Of a DNA stretch of 64,000 bases, positions 44,862-58,000 are shown one piece after another (position 1 is the stretch's first letter; the number at the start of each line of letters is the position of its first letter). A program made the translations under genes and the position numbers. This stretch comes from Apoda limacodes (Eukaryota > Arthropoda > Insecta > Lepidoptera > Limacodidae). The notes under the pieces were generated by a model. It saw only the letters and a program-made list of their open reading frames with translations. It searched no databases and had not been told where the DNA came from. The stretch covers positions 7,844,501 to 7,908,500 of the forward strand of contig OX291557.1 of assembly GCA_946406115.1 (NCBI GenBank), in the 5' to 3' direction.

Positions 44862-45262
44862 GTCAAGAAGTCGATAAAGATAGGACGTCTCTTGTACGAC
44901 CTATTGACGTCCATATTTGTCGGAAAATTATAATTACATACACAAGCACGTATTTTATCTTTATAATTCTGAATTGATAAAAGGTCAAAATCAATTCTAG
45001 GATTATAGCTTTTGGCCTCTGAATAATATATTTTGTACGCTCAGAAAGTCATCAAATAACGTCCTCCATAGGACATCATTTGGACGTCAAGAAGTCGATA
45101 AAGAAAGGACGTATTTTGTACGGCCTATTGACGTCGATGTTTGACGTCAATTTTGAGGTGATTTTATACACGTACTGTGGACGTCTATTTATAGTCAGGT
45201 GTCTACTTCCTAAAATGACTAGAAATCGACGTCATTTTGACGACCCTGTGCTACCTTGGATA

Positions 45263-47344
45263 CCTACGAGTCATCAACTGATGGCCTCTCAGTATTTATA
45301 GCCGGTCGTGGCTATGTGGTGGTCCGGTTTAGTATAAAAATGTATCTAATTTTACTGTACTAACCAAAGATGACTTAAACGTCTAGATACCGTGTTCAAG
45401 TACACGAAACGAGCCAATCCGTGTACCTGATTTCAGGTAGGTACTTGCCGTCAACACTACAGCATACACGTAATCTGTGCATCGACGCGAAATGTGTAAA
45501 ATAATATAAATGACGATTTGTGCAATAAAATCGTGTAGAAACTATTCACAAAAAAAGGGTTGATGAAAAATAAGCGCTTTTCGCATGTTATTACACTAAT
45601 GTGCTTGCTATATTTGACACAAACTAAATTTTTAAAATAATTATTCGCAAAACAAACAATAAATGTTTTCCTGTCTATGTTGCCAAGTCTGTAGGTACCT
45701 TTATTTCCCTTTCCAAGTTTAGTTAGGCGAACACTGAAACGTCAATACATATTTTTTAGCTAACGTCACTTTCAAACATTACATTATTTCAGGTTGATAA
45801 AGTATTTATTTATTAATGAACCCTGTGACACATTATATCTATGGAACATAAACTAAACCTTTACCCTGGACTTCTGTAATATTTAAATAAAAAAAAAAAC
45901 ATAAAAGTTAGATGTAAATATCAATAGAAAAAGTAGTACCTACATCTACTTCTTCTACGAAATTAACAAATTACCGTATATTAAAATACATAAATAGTTT
46001 GAAAAAATATCTTTTCTTTACAACGAACTGTAACGTTAACGTCATGCTTTGGACTCTATATAAAATTTCAAGTTTAGTTACCTAATACTAGGTACTTTAT
46101 TAGCAAGACGGTGTACGCGCACGCGCAATTGGATGTGTAAAATGATAGGGCGAGTATAATTTGCATTGTTTGTGTAATATTCTTATACGTCAATCAGTTA
46201 TATAAGTTATTCAATTACGATAGACTTATTAGGTCTTAACAAAAACAAATACAATGTTTGATTTTCTTTTAGAAAACTAAAAAAATGTTATACTAAATTC
46301 TTTTACGTGCCGTAATTTCGGTGATAATTAAATGACACTGTAACTTACAAAACACTGACGATTATGAAATTCATAATAAATGTTAATTGAGAAAATTGTA
46401 CACAGTATCAGCAATTTTATCAGCAATATCTGTTTTGCAAAAGAAATTTTGTTATTATTCTAATATTAACGCATTGAATGTGCTCTGTGCTCTATGTGAG
46501 CATTCGATCTATCCGTTGGCTAAAATGAATGCGCTCTATGTTAAATTTGGCGGCACTAACGGTCCGCATTTAACGCATGGGCTGCACATGCTCAGAAGGT
46601 AGAACAGTGGATGTTCTTTTAAAACAGTGAACAGCTATTTTGTTGACTTTTGGCGAACAAAATGATTTCAATGGTTCTGTAATGCGATAGATTTCTATGT
46701 TAAAAAATCTTGTCATCAAACCATGGCTATTGTCACATGGCGGGACCTGTATATAACGGATGCAATGGTAGAGAAGGATGGATTTTATTTTTTGCACCCA
46801 TTTATTTTTTAGCATTACAGTACAGAATGTTTGGCACCTACTTTAATGCATTGTACAGCCATGGTCAACGGATTGCTACCTTTGTAGAAAAGGCTTACGT
46901 TCTATCTCAAAATAATGTGTCACAACAATGGCTCATCGTAAGTGAAATTAAATTGTAGTACCGAATAAAAGTAAGACCTCCCCAATTTGGGGTAATCACT
47001 TTTAGGTTGGTAACACCGAAATTACCGCACCAGATGTAAAAATGACAGTCGTATTAGCTGATTTACACACACATTGATAGGAAAATGTCTCGCAACATTC
47101 CGTTTGATGTTGTTTCGGACACGGTATCTAGACGTATAAGTCATTTTTGGTACTAACAATATTTTTAAACGAGCTGGCCAACGACACCCCACAGTACAAT
47201 AGACTATGGGTAGACGAGAAAAACATATTCATCCCCACCCACCTTACGTGTATGGTAGCAACTGTAATAAAAATAAAATTAATTGTATTTTACCACTTTG
47301 TTGGCTTAACGAATATACACTATACCTAGCCTACAGAATACACT
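45263..47344. other. Gene-free stretch
   Basis: Short frames at 46387-46958 overlap on both strands and match nothing I know. I see no splice-supported gene. Confidence 0.4.
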
Positions 47345-47540
47345 ACTGAACCCTAAAAACGATGTCAGTGATGATAAGTATGTTCGTATCGATATTGTAC
47401 ATTCCGTATCAGGAGTATAGTTTAAATACTAAGAGTAGACATTAAATAGGTCAAGTTTTGTAAGTATTTATTGGGAAATTAGTCTTATTGATATTTAACA
47501 TGAGTAACCTTAAGGATTATTTTTAATTCAAAGTCATGTA
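47345..47540. repeat. Dispersed repeat, copy 1
   Basis: AACGATGTCAGTGATGATAAG...ATGTTCG, GTACAGTTTTGTA-like and AAGGATTATTTTTAATTC modules recur in the same order at 50578-50760. The bounds of the family are unclear. Confidence 0.4.
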
Positions 47541-48659
47541 TTGGTAATAAAAAGCTTCCGATCGTTAATTTTGTTATGTAAAATCTCCAAATTCAATAGT
47601 TTGATATGGCCATCTTTGGTTTCACTACACTATAGATTCGAATTTTTATTTGATACAAAGTTTGCAAGACAAAAATTAAAATAATAATACGATATTTTTA
47701 GCTGCGAGAAAAAAAATCTAAAGCTGGCAGGCAACCCTGCTGATTGAGGTTTTTCCATTTTCCAAAGATGTTAATGTTGCCAACTTAGCACTTTTTTTTT
47801 TGCTAAATTTAGTAGATTTTATACCAGTTTAGCATATGGCACTTTTTTGAAATATTATGTCGGAAGGAAATGAAAAATATTATGATTTCCACATAAATAT
47901 TTAATAAAATACTAAGTATTTCTAAAGTATAATCTAAATTTAAGTAGAGTTAATTTACGATTTGGTTGGAAATGTTAAGCAAGGCTTAGCTACCTAAGGG
48001 AAAAGGTTTGTGATAGTGTGAATTACTTGGAGAAAACTTTTATCAACAAAATTGTCTATCAGTAGTTGATATTTCGGTTTCTCACCCTTGCTTAGCTCCA
48101 ACTATTTCATGTGAGATCCTTCCTCAGTCAATTTCGTATTTGTGACTATTTTCCTAGTGTGATTACCAAACCCCAAACTGTTTGTTCTGTTCTTGCCCCC
48201 ATCCCACTTCTCAAACACAAAGTCCAATACAAAATGCTCCTCCTCAATAGCAGATAAACTTAGACAAGCTGACCTTGTTAGCATAGACTCAAATACTAAT
48301 TTTCTATTTAATGAACTGAACACAATTATAGGACACTTACAACAAAGACAATATGAAAATAACAATGTACGTAGGTCAAGCTTATCCCTAGTTGAGATCT
48401 CTTACAGCTGACCCAAGAAAGTGATAGCTGTTCATAGTTAGCGGGTAACATTTGTGAACTGAGATTTCAAAATAAATATATAAATTCCACCTTTTTTTTT
48501 CTTTTATGTGAAAAGATTTTCTTAAATTTCGTTACAGCAGTTTAAAGTTCGCTATTATTGTACGTGAATAAAAACGCTAGCTCTTACGTGGCGCTAGCGG
48601 CGTGAAGTATAATGACGTAGCGCTTGAAATGCTTAAGTTGAGCATCCTTGTGAGGCTGG
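47541..48659. other. Gene-free stretch
   Basis: Sense and antisense frames at 48102-48411 overlap each other and show no family features. Confidence 0.35.
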
Positions 48660-50345
48660 TATATTTTGTATTAAAATTCGCTCCCTAGATAAACTTCCTG
48701 CTAGATTTGTATGAGAAAGGCCTACCACAAGGGTCTGTCCTAAGTACACTCTTTTACAATATTTATGCCTATGACCTGGAACATTCTTTTTCCTTCTATA
48801 TTAACTATGCTTGCCAGCCTTCATACGTCATAAGCGAGGGTGATTTGGGCCATAACACGCGGGCCTAGCGCGGATTGTGGACTTCACATACGTTTATTTT
48901 TCTTGACGTATGCAGGTATCCTCACGATGTTTTCCTTCACCGAAAAGCCAGTGATGTGAATAAATAAATCAGTGTACTTGAGAAATTAAGAAAAGACTTA
49001 TTGGTACACGCCGACCCGGGGTTCCAACCTCCGCCACTTGGAACGTGAAGTGAAATTTAAACCCCTCGGCCACCACCGACATTAACATATACAAAATATT
49101 AACTATGTTGCTAATAAATGAGAGAAGGGAGCCAACATACTCAGAGCTCTTGTGGGCCCTTTATAGGGCTTCGATCCTTATAGCCAAAACTCATATACAA
49201 CGCTCTTGTACGGAATAGGTATAGTCACCTAGTATAGGCTCCTTCTTCATGGAACCTTGTATTAGAGCTGCTTCAGATAAGCTAAACCAAATACAGAGTA
49301 AATGCTTACGAATTATTATTGGAGCTGTGAAATCCTCTCCTACAAATGCCCTTTAGGTAGAATGTGCTGATCCCCCTCTATGATTACGCGGACAGATTTT
49401 GTGGGACAGATTTTAGTTTAAAACAGCCCAAATTTTTTCTAGGCCGCGTGCGCTTTCTGGGTTATATGATAACATCATGCCTATATTAGGCATGACGTTA
49501 TCATGAACACGAATTCCCATCTAGGCTTGTGTGAAGCTTTAATAAATAAATCCATTAGAACAGTCTTCTATTCTAACCATCTATGACTTTGAGTTGCAGC
49601 TCTTCCATCCTCAAGTGAGTCTTGACATATTTAAAAGGTGATCTAAACGCCAATAGAAAGTTCAACTCTAGAATGGAGAGATCATTCCAGGATTACATTT
49701 TTTGGACATTTACTGACGCCTCCAAACTCTCTGAATCCAGCAGTCTGGAATCCAAAACTTAATACCGTTTTCGCCCCAATATTCTGTTTTTACAAGAGAA
49801 GCAATAGCTCCTTTTAAGGCCCTCACATATGTTGTAACGCATCATCTAAACAAATCTAATTATACTCACAGATTCTAAATGTTGCCCTCAAGCCATTTTG
49901 GCGAATCAATTTAAATATAAGACTATTTTACCCATAATTTTAAACATCGAGACTATTTTATTACAGTGCCATTCCCAGAGTTTAAACGTAATTTTCTCTT
50001 GGATTCCTGGGCACAGTGGTATTATAGGCAACGAATGTGTAGACCAGTGGGCTAAAGAGGCAGTTCAGATTGGTTTACTTGATTATTTAATTTTTTTTTA
50101 TTAGATCTATAAAGCCCACCTAAAAAACGGTTGGATTGGGATAAGGAATGGACTCGGTCAAGATCTATCAAACGTCATACTATGTTGAAATTGAAACATT
50201 GGTTTTTTAAATTCCTTAATTGTGATAAATTTGCCACTTCGACCATATGCCGTCTCCGATTGGGTCATATCTTCCCCAGCATTTCTCGCCAGAATCAGAG
50301 TATGAAACAACTCTATTTGTGATTGTGGCATTGATGAACTGCTCA
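48660..50345 (+). pseudogene. LINE fossil with reverse transcriptase and RNase H remnants
   Basis: DLYEKGLPQGSVLS-L-YNIYAYDLE (48700-48790) is an RT motif of the LPQGSVLSPLL type. After the inserted SINE, DKLNQIQSKCLRIIIGAVKS and VECADPPL follow (49275-49380). An RNase H region comes next, with FTDASKLSESSS (about 49709) and VIFSWIPGHSGIIGNECVDQ (49988-50050), holding the GHSG-IGNE-AD signature. The end carries the LKHWFF and ICRLRLGH motifs. This order is that of RNase H-bearing non-LTR elements of the I/Jockey group. Stops and frameshifts are scattered throughout. Confidence 0.75.
48810..49096 (+). mobile_element. SINE inserted in the LINE fossil, with 11-bp target duplication
   Basis: TATTAACTATG at 48799-48809 is repeated at 49097-49107. 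The inserted sequence has GAGGGTGATTTGGGCCATAA, CACGCGGGCCTAGCGCGGAT and a CGGGGTTCCAACCTCCGCCA box. It belongs to the same family as the minus-strand copy at 25790-25925. Confidence 0.75.
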
Positions 50346-50577
50346 CTTAGAAGATTTTTAAAATCATTTAAAGATCTTATGTAAACCGGCCAAATAAATA
50401 TATACGTGCCTCCCTCTTCTCAATCATTTGAAAAGTTATGCGGCTTAGTCTACAATAAAAGCCACTGAACCTAGCCACTAAAGAGAAGAACTTGAAGTTG
50501 AACTTGAACCCCTTTCAAATTTTTTACGGACGAAATATGTGTATAGTCGTATGATTAAGGAAATATTATACGCCAAT

Positions 50578-50760
50578 ATAAAAACCGATGTCAGTGAGGA
50601 TAAGAATGTTCGCGTGCCTGATATCATATGTGGCATATAAACTGAGTAATAATTACGGTACAGTTTTGTAGGTAATTAAGTACTTATAATCAAAACGAGT
50701 TTTCTTGATATTTTACGCGAGTACTCAACATTAAAGATTATTTTTAATTCTAATATTATC
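50578..50760. repeat. Dispersed repeat, copy 2
   Basis: ACCGATGTCAGTGAGGATAAG, ATGTTCGCG, TACAGTTTTGTAGGTA and AAAGATTATTTTTAATTC match the modules at 47345-47540. Confidence 0.4.
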
Positions 50761-52059
50761 ATTAGTATGTATAATCTAGCGCTTTTTAAGCCACTCTTGC
50801 TAACGGAATCTAGCGCATTTGAGCCCAATACCGCAGATAATAGTAGGTATATACAAATTGCATAATGCAATGCAATACCGATACTAAAACAGTCCTGGCA
50901 ACCCTGACGTCGTTTATATTTATAATTTTTTGTGTACTGTAGCCCAGCGTTGCTAACTTAGTGGTTTCACCACTAGATCTGGTGGTTCCTGTCTGCCCTG
51001 TTGGTGGGCGAAATTTGTTTCTGGTGGCTAGTGGATTTTATAGTGGACAATTTTTAGGTTAATAGTTTTCAAAAACAAAGAAATATTTTGCTGAATAAAG
51101 ACAATATTGCAGTCGGTATATCCATATAGACATATTCCTATCATAAATAAAATTATATGTTGATGACATTGATTACTATCTCCGTGAACCATAGATGTAG
51201 AAATGCCGTGAACTTACTTCCGTAGCTCACTAGATAATGACTAGGACCACAAATTATTAGATTATACTATGGGCATGATTTTATAGCTATAACGATTGCA
51301 TTTGCTTTCGTACTGTCTCACTGTTTTGTTGAAAAATTTTGCTATCTATATCTATAGTTGAAAAATTTATTTGCTGTCAGTTGCCAAAGCTAAATTTGCG
51401 AAAAATTGCAAGCTAAAAAAACAGGCCCTATATAGGACAGACTTCTAGGTAAGGAAGAGATCGCTTATAATTAATAATAAATGAATGTAGATCGACAAAC
51501 GAAATTTTGTTTTGTTTTGGGCTACTGATTAGTTTTATTATCTGGTTGTAAAATTATTTTTACTTGTTATTTCGCTAATATTTTTATATTATGAAAATAT
51601 GCCGAAACCCTCGGTACACGCAAAAGTTTCGGGAATCGTGGCTTCAAGATGCCATTGGGTTCAAAAGCTGGTTTTAAGTAGTTTTTCTTGTTTTTACAAA
51701 ATTTACTATCATTGAATATGGACTCAATATTCATTTACTTTTTATTAAAAATTAGTTTTTTATACAAATTTATAATTTAGTGGTTTTTCTAGTGGTTTCA
51801 TATTATGCGCTAAAAAATATGGTGGTTTTCTGGTGGTTTTAGGACCTGCATCTAGCGGGCTCGCAAAAAGTTTGCTGGCAACATTGACCTAGTGTTCTCA
51901 TGGGTATATGTTAACGTAGTGATTATTTACTCTATGGGTATATGTGTTCTGTGTGTCTTGTGAGTCTTCTTGAGTCTTCGTTTCACAGAATTCTGTGAAT
52001 AATATTTACATATTGAAAACTGCCTTATTAATTTTCTGTCCAGCTTGATACATACAATA
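50761..52059. other. Gene-free stretch upstream of iPLA2; possible promoter and leader
   Basis: A TGGTGGTT-rich segment (50960-51050, again near 51780-51850) is repetitive. The bases before 52060 would be the 5' leader of iPLA2 if the proposed first exon is right. I see no clear core promoter motif. Confidence 0.35.
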
Positions 52060-52072
52060 ATGTTAAATTCAT
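52060..52072 (+). CDS. PLA2G6: iPLA2-VIA proposed first coding exon (13 nt)
   Basis: ATG TTA AAT TCA T|GTGAGT ends in phase 1. Exon 2 starts with TT, so the junction makes Phe and gives MLNSF-FRGLLG. The phase fit and the match to the enzyme's usual short hydrophobic start support it. No transcript evidence is available here. Confidence 0.5.
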
Positions 52073-55000
52073 GTGAGTTACTCAAATTTTTTGTATAATA
52101 TAATTATTTAGTTTTATTTCACTAAACGAAAATATATTTTGTAAATACAATTATCATGTAAAAAAAATAACAGCAGCAGATTTGCATAGCAATAAAATTT
52201 ATATATATGGTTCAGGAAATTCAAATTTTCTGCTATGCAAATTTACCTACTCCCGGTCAGAGTGACTAAAAGAGGACGTAGCGAAAAAAAAAACAACGCA
52301 CTTTTTCGCGTTATTCACCAACCATGTCAAGTCTGTGTGTAATGACTGAATACAGAACAGTTTGTAAAACCGTATATCAAGGCCTATCAAATTAAAGTTT
52401 AGGGTTGGTAGGGAACTCCACGGTTGGGGTGCACAATTTTTCCCCTTGCGCCCCTTTTAGAATTGCTATATAAAGAAAAAAAATCCTAGTGGGATGTCCC
52501 ACTCAATAGACACATTTCTTCTATGCAGTGTTGCATTTTAGTAGCAAAACTTTATTTTAGCACTAAAACCTGTTTCATCTAAGCGCAGCTGATAATCAGT
52601 GGTGCTATTATTGTTTAAACGAAATATGTTTCCCAGCTGTAAAAAATAGAGCAATGTTTTGTGGGCAAACCACTAAGACAAAATGCTAAGAGTAACAATT
52701 AGATTTTAAGCTAATGAATCGCAAACTGCTAACAATTCTGTTACAAAGTAAAAAAAAACAATTCTGTTACATAGTTTAGTTGGATGGAACACCCTAAATA
52801 ATTTTGAGTTCAAAACATTGCATTACTAAGTCTAATTTAAATTATGGCTAAAAACTTACTCAACAGTAGTATCAGATTTTATAGGATCAGGGATCTTAAT
52901 TTTTATTTAATGATACTTTCAATGTCTCATTCAAACTGTAGATAGAAGTCATTAAATTCAGGAAATATCAGAAATATCATTAACATGTGATCTGGAAATC
53001 CAAGAGAGTTTGCAGCACTGCCTACAGAGTAAATTTAACATAACCTAGTTTCTGTCATCTATATCTATACTAATATTATAAAGAGGAAAGATTTGATTGT
53101 TTGTATTGAATAGGCTTCGAAACTACTGGAACGATTTGAAAAAATCTTTTACCATTAAAAGCCGACATTATCCCTGATAGTAGTTAGAATTATCTTTTTC
53201 ACATAACTTCTAAACGGCTGAACCGATTGGGTTGAAATTTTATATGGGTGGGGTCTAGGTACTCTAGTTGTAAAGATGGGTTTGGGATTCTTAACTTATT
53301 GACTTATCATAATGACATATGTTACTAGTGTGACCTAATGGGTGTTCAACATGAGGAAGTCATAATGCCTACATATGGCAATGACAAAAAAGTTGACCAA
53401 ACCCATTTGCGCTTAGTTTCTGGTGTGTCAGTATTTCTGTTGATAACTTTGTTTTTTTTTTTCATGGAAAACGGCTAACCTAACACAACTTAATCTGGTT
53501 GCTGTCGCATCTCGTTTTTCTGGGGCCAACTATGTTTTTTTCCTATTGCAAAAAGGCTGACCTTACCTATTTTTTGTGGTGCCTATTTTTTATGTCTAAC
53601 CAACAGAGCCATTCAGCTGGCTATTGTATTGTTACCTACTCATTGTAGAGAAAAAACCAAAACTTTTAATTTAATAGTATGAATTTAATTGACTTTTGGC
53701 TTTCCTGGAGTTTTATTTTAATATTAATATTTATTATTAAATCAAAATTTTAGTTTTAGAAGCCTGGAAGAACAGGCAGGGGAACTGTAATTAACTGCCA
53801 TTAGATATTATTTATTTACTCTTTGTACAAAGATTATTTTAAAAATGTGCATAGAGGTTTATAACACTTGACCGAGTATTCGTAAGATCAAACTCGCGTC
53901 AGGCCACGTGACCTTTATTTACTTTAGGTTAGTTTTTATTTTTAGTATATGGCCATTATGAGTAGTACAGGTAGGTTGGATATGGGATTTATATTCTATG
54001 ACAGATTGAGATACAAATATAAATATACGGGAAGTAAATAGCTAGTATACTAAAAAATAAATAGCTGCCGGTACTCCCGGAGTACAATCCGTTTTTTATA
54101 CCACCAAGTTGGCAAACAAGCTTATGGTCCGCCTAATGGTAAGCGGTCACAGTAGCCTATGCACGATTGTAACACCAGGGCTATCACTCACGTGTTGCAG
54201 ACCCTTCAAAAATCGAATAACTTCTATCTTAAAGCATTCCATAGTGTAGTCCTTAGAGAAAACCTTGGCAGGGAGCACATTCCAAAACCCAAGCATTTGC
54301 GGGAGGAAGTTTTTCTGAAACCACACTGTACGCGACCATTTCGGTTCTAAAGTGTGAGAATGAATTACCTGCCGATGGCGAGTGGTGCAATGGTAGAACG
54401 ATGGCTGACATCATATTGAACAATTCCTTAGAACACATCCCATTGTACTAGCGGTAGAAAACAAACAGGGAGGCAAAGTCTCTCCTCTGACTTAAGGGTT
54501 CGATTTTTCTTGTGCATATCAAAAATAATTATTTTAGATGAATACTTTTAAAATTATGTAACTAGTTTAATTTTACAGTTTTTCGAGGTCTGCTGGGTAC
54601 AGAAGAAGCTCCTAATAAAGTTTTAGAAGTGCGTTCAGACAGCTACCTTTCAAGGCCTATTCACTACAGAGAAGATTCCATTTTACTATATGGTCCAAAA
54701 ATACCTCCAGATAGCAGAAACCCTAGGGATAAATATTTTGAGATAGTTCTTAGTAAACCTTTTACAGAGAGTTTACATCAGATGTATAGGTTAGTAGTGC
54801 ATATCTTTTATAAAATGTACTTTAGGCTTACCTTTGACTTTTTCACTCTTACTGTGTATACAGTGTGAGTCTTAATAAAGTGCACATATGAAAATGGGCG
54901 AAACTAGACCCATTTTTTCGAAGGAATTAATGACAAAAAAAAATTTTTTTTTTTTTATATTTTATATTTATATTATAATTATTTTTTATTTTAATTACCT

Positions 55001-58000
55001 TCTGTTGACTTACTACAAAGAAAATGTTATAACTTTTGATCTAAGAGGTATATCCTGATAAAATAAAAACAGTAATGATGGTAAATAACAGGGGATAATA
55101 ATAAAATACACAAAATGCCCAGAAAACGGCAACAAGTAATGATAAACTATTTCATTTTGAGAAAAATCTGTATTTTAATTGGTGTTTTAATTATTTGTTA
55201 AATTTCTTCAAATAATGCCCCTATTACAGGTAGTTTTTATTACTTTGTGTTATTCTCCATCATATTACCTATGTAAAACCAAAAACCCTATGGCTATATC
55301 CCTATCACAAATAAAAGCCTGCCACCACATTATTCTGTGCTTCAGGTAGAGACATTTTTTTTGTGGGTCATTGAATGCACGATGCGCGGGGTAGTGGAGG
55401 GCGGGGCCCGGTCGGAACAAAAGAAAGCTAGAAGCTTGGGTGGGACATGAATACAAGAGAAGCGGTTTATTCGCTGCTACTACTTGTGTCTCTGTTTCGT
55501 TATCGCTCTCCGTTACGACTTGTTCTTGTGTTTACTGACGATGCCGCGTGTCAGTGACTTTCCTGCGCAACACATCGCCGACATCCATCCTGCCCGCCTA
55601 GCTTACTTAGCTGCTTTCCCAGCCGTCAACCGGTGCCTTCTGCGCGTATCTTCACCGAAGTTCATAGAAGATTATCCAATACTGGACTTGGACTTCATCG
55701 CGATAGTCGAGAGCCACGTGCTATTATCGATGCAGCAATAGAAGAAGCCGTACTGCAAGATTTGTATGCAGATCCTACTATCAGTACAAGACGTTTAGCT
55801 TTGCGACATGGAATATCGCAGAAATCGGCATGGCGTATTTTAAGAAAAGCTGGCTTACATCCCTACCACTACCAACGAGTGCAGCACCTACATGGAGATT
55901 TTGATTTTAGTGCAAGGTGCGTTATGTCAACGTGGATTCAGACAAAATCTAGAGAGAATCCTCAGTTTCCCAAGACACTACTGTGGATGGATGAAGCTAC
56001 ATTCAATAGAGACGCATTACAAACTGCCGAAATTTACACATGTGGCGCCCCAAGGATGAGAAGCCGAAGTTGAAAAGAGCGTCCACCTTTCAGGTAAAAT
56101 TTTCCCAATCATATTCCCAAGAACTTTAACGGCGCAACGATTTTTAGAACTTTTACGAGATGAACTGCCGATACTATTGGAACACGTCCCATTGGCTACG
56201 ATGCGCAGAATGTTTCTCCAAATGGATGGATGCCCAGCTCATTATGCGGGGATAGTTAGAAATTACTTAAATGAAAATTACCCCAACCGATGGATTGGCT
56301 GACTTGGGCCTGTGGCCATCCCTGCGCGTTCTCCAGATTTAACGCCCCTCGATTATTTCTTATGGGGGGCAATGAAGCAAAAAGCTTATAACACGCCTAT
56401 TACTACTGAAGCCGAACTGTTGGACAAAATTTTAAACTGTGCCAATAGCATAAAAAGTGACCCCAAAATGATTAGATGAGTAACTGGTCAAATTACGCTT
56501 CGCGCAGCAATGTGCTTGCAACAAAGAGGAGATCATTTTGAAAACTTAATGCACTAATGTTATTAGATTTTAAGTATTTTTGTTTTATTACAATGCTTAT
56601 TCTAATTCTAAATCTTTTGTTTTATTTCTTATCAAACTTGTTATTACTCTAGCGTTGTGTGGCGCGCCCAGAGCGACTTAGTTTAAGCGCTCATTGCAAA
56701 CATTGTGATAGGGATAGCGACATAGGATTTGTGGTTTTACAACGGAAATACGATGGAGAATAACACAAAGTAATAAAAACCACCTGTTATAGGGGCATTA
56801 TTTGGAGAAATTGATCAAATAATTAAAAAAACACCAATTAAAATACAGATTTTGCTAAAAATGTAATAGTTTATTATTACTTGTTGCCGTTTTTTGGCCA
56901 TTTTGTGTATTTAATTAGTATGCCCTGTTATTTACCATAGTTACTGTTTTTATTTTATCAGGATATACCTCTTAGATCAAAAGTTATAATGTTTTCTTTG
57001 TAGAAAGTCAACAGAAGGTAATTAAAATAAAAAAAAAACAGATTATTTTGACATTTTTTCCTTCGATAAAGAAGGGTCTAGTTTCACCCATTTTCATATG
57101 TGCACTTTGTGAAGACTCACACTGTATTTATTGTTTAGTTTTTGTGTGATTTCTATTAAATGGGCTAAAAAATTAAATGGTTATACAAATAATGTATAAA
57201 AATTGAGATCAGTCAAATTTATATAAGAAAGCCTAGTACAAGAGAATACAATTTACGTAAAACTTTATTTTTAACAAACATATAATATCTCAAACAATAC
57301 TTTTATCTGGATGCATAATGGACTTAAACATGCATATGGGTACATTTTGGCTACATAAATAAACACTAAAAACTTGGGCTCTTAATATAAATTTTCAGCC
57401 CAAACATGGCATCCTTAATCAGCTGTAAAAACTGTACATTTTGGCTACATAAATAAACAATTTACATACACTCATACTTATACAACACTCCGTCCGCTTC
57501 AAAGTCGGCGTATAAAATTATCTATCCTGTTCTTAGACCCATTCTCTTTTTTAACCTAAAAACTACTTCAAAAATTTGGGCTCTTAATATGAATTTTCAG
57601 CCTTAACTTGGCATCCTTAATACAACTGTATAAATTTATAACAGTATTCATGTTAATAAATAATAACTTAACTTAACTTAAATATCTGATCCCCCCCTGA
57701 AAATTGTGCCCCCCCTATGCAATCTGAAAAACAATAGGCAATTGAAATATTATACCTGAAGCTATTTTTTTTTAAATCAATCTATTTACATTGTAAATCT
57801 TGTGTATTAAGTATTTCAATACAAAATATGTATTTATTAGTTGATACACTATAATATTATTAGTTATGTTTAGTTTGTGATTTTATAAAGAGTACCTATT
57901 GGACAAACGCAATAAAACAGTATTGTAATTAATTTGTAAAGCTAGTTGTAGTTAATTCACTTGAGGATTCGAAAGTGTTCATAGTAACCCATTGAATAAA

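Larger units (their letters stand above)
43090..45180. repeat. Array of six ~193-224 bp units
   Basis: The landmark GTACGACCTATTGACGTC occurs at 43145, 43338, 43548, 43769, 44894 and 45118. Taking out the nested LINE, the spacings are 193, 210, 221, 221 and 224 bp. Each unit also carries GACGTCAAGAAGTCGATAAAG, CGTCCTCTGTACGAC and an AT-rich TTTTTGGATTCTGAATAA segment. Confidence 0.85.
42513..45262. mobile_element. 2.75-kb terminal-inverted-repeat element made of GACGTC-rich tandem repeats
   Basis: CCCAGGTAGCACAGGGTCGTCAAAA at the left (from about 42513) is matched in reverse complement by TTTTGACGACCCTGTGCTACCTTGG at the right (to about 45261). Each is flanked outside by AT. Inside are a 25-bp minisatellite, an array of about 200-bp units, many GACGT/ACGTC words, and one nested Jockey LINE. 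I see no transposase. It is a non-autonomous DNA transposon of unknown superfamily. Confidence 0.75.

Noticed and set aside
46387..46958. Overlapping frames on both strands
   Set aside because: There are no family features or splice support, and mutual overlap suggests chance.
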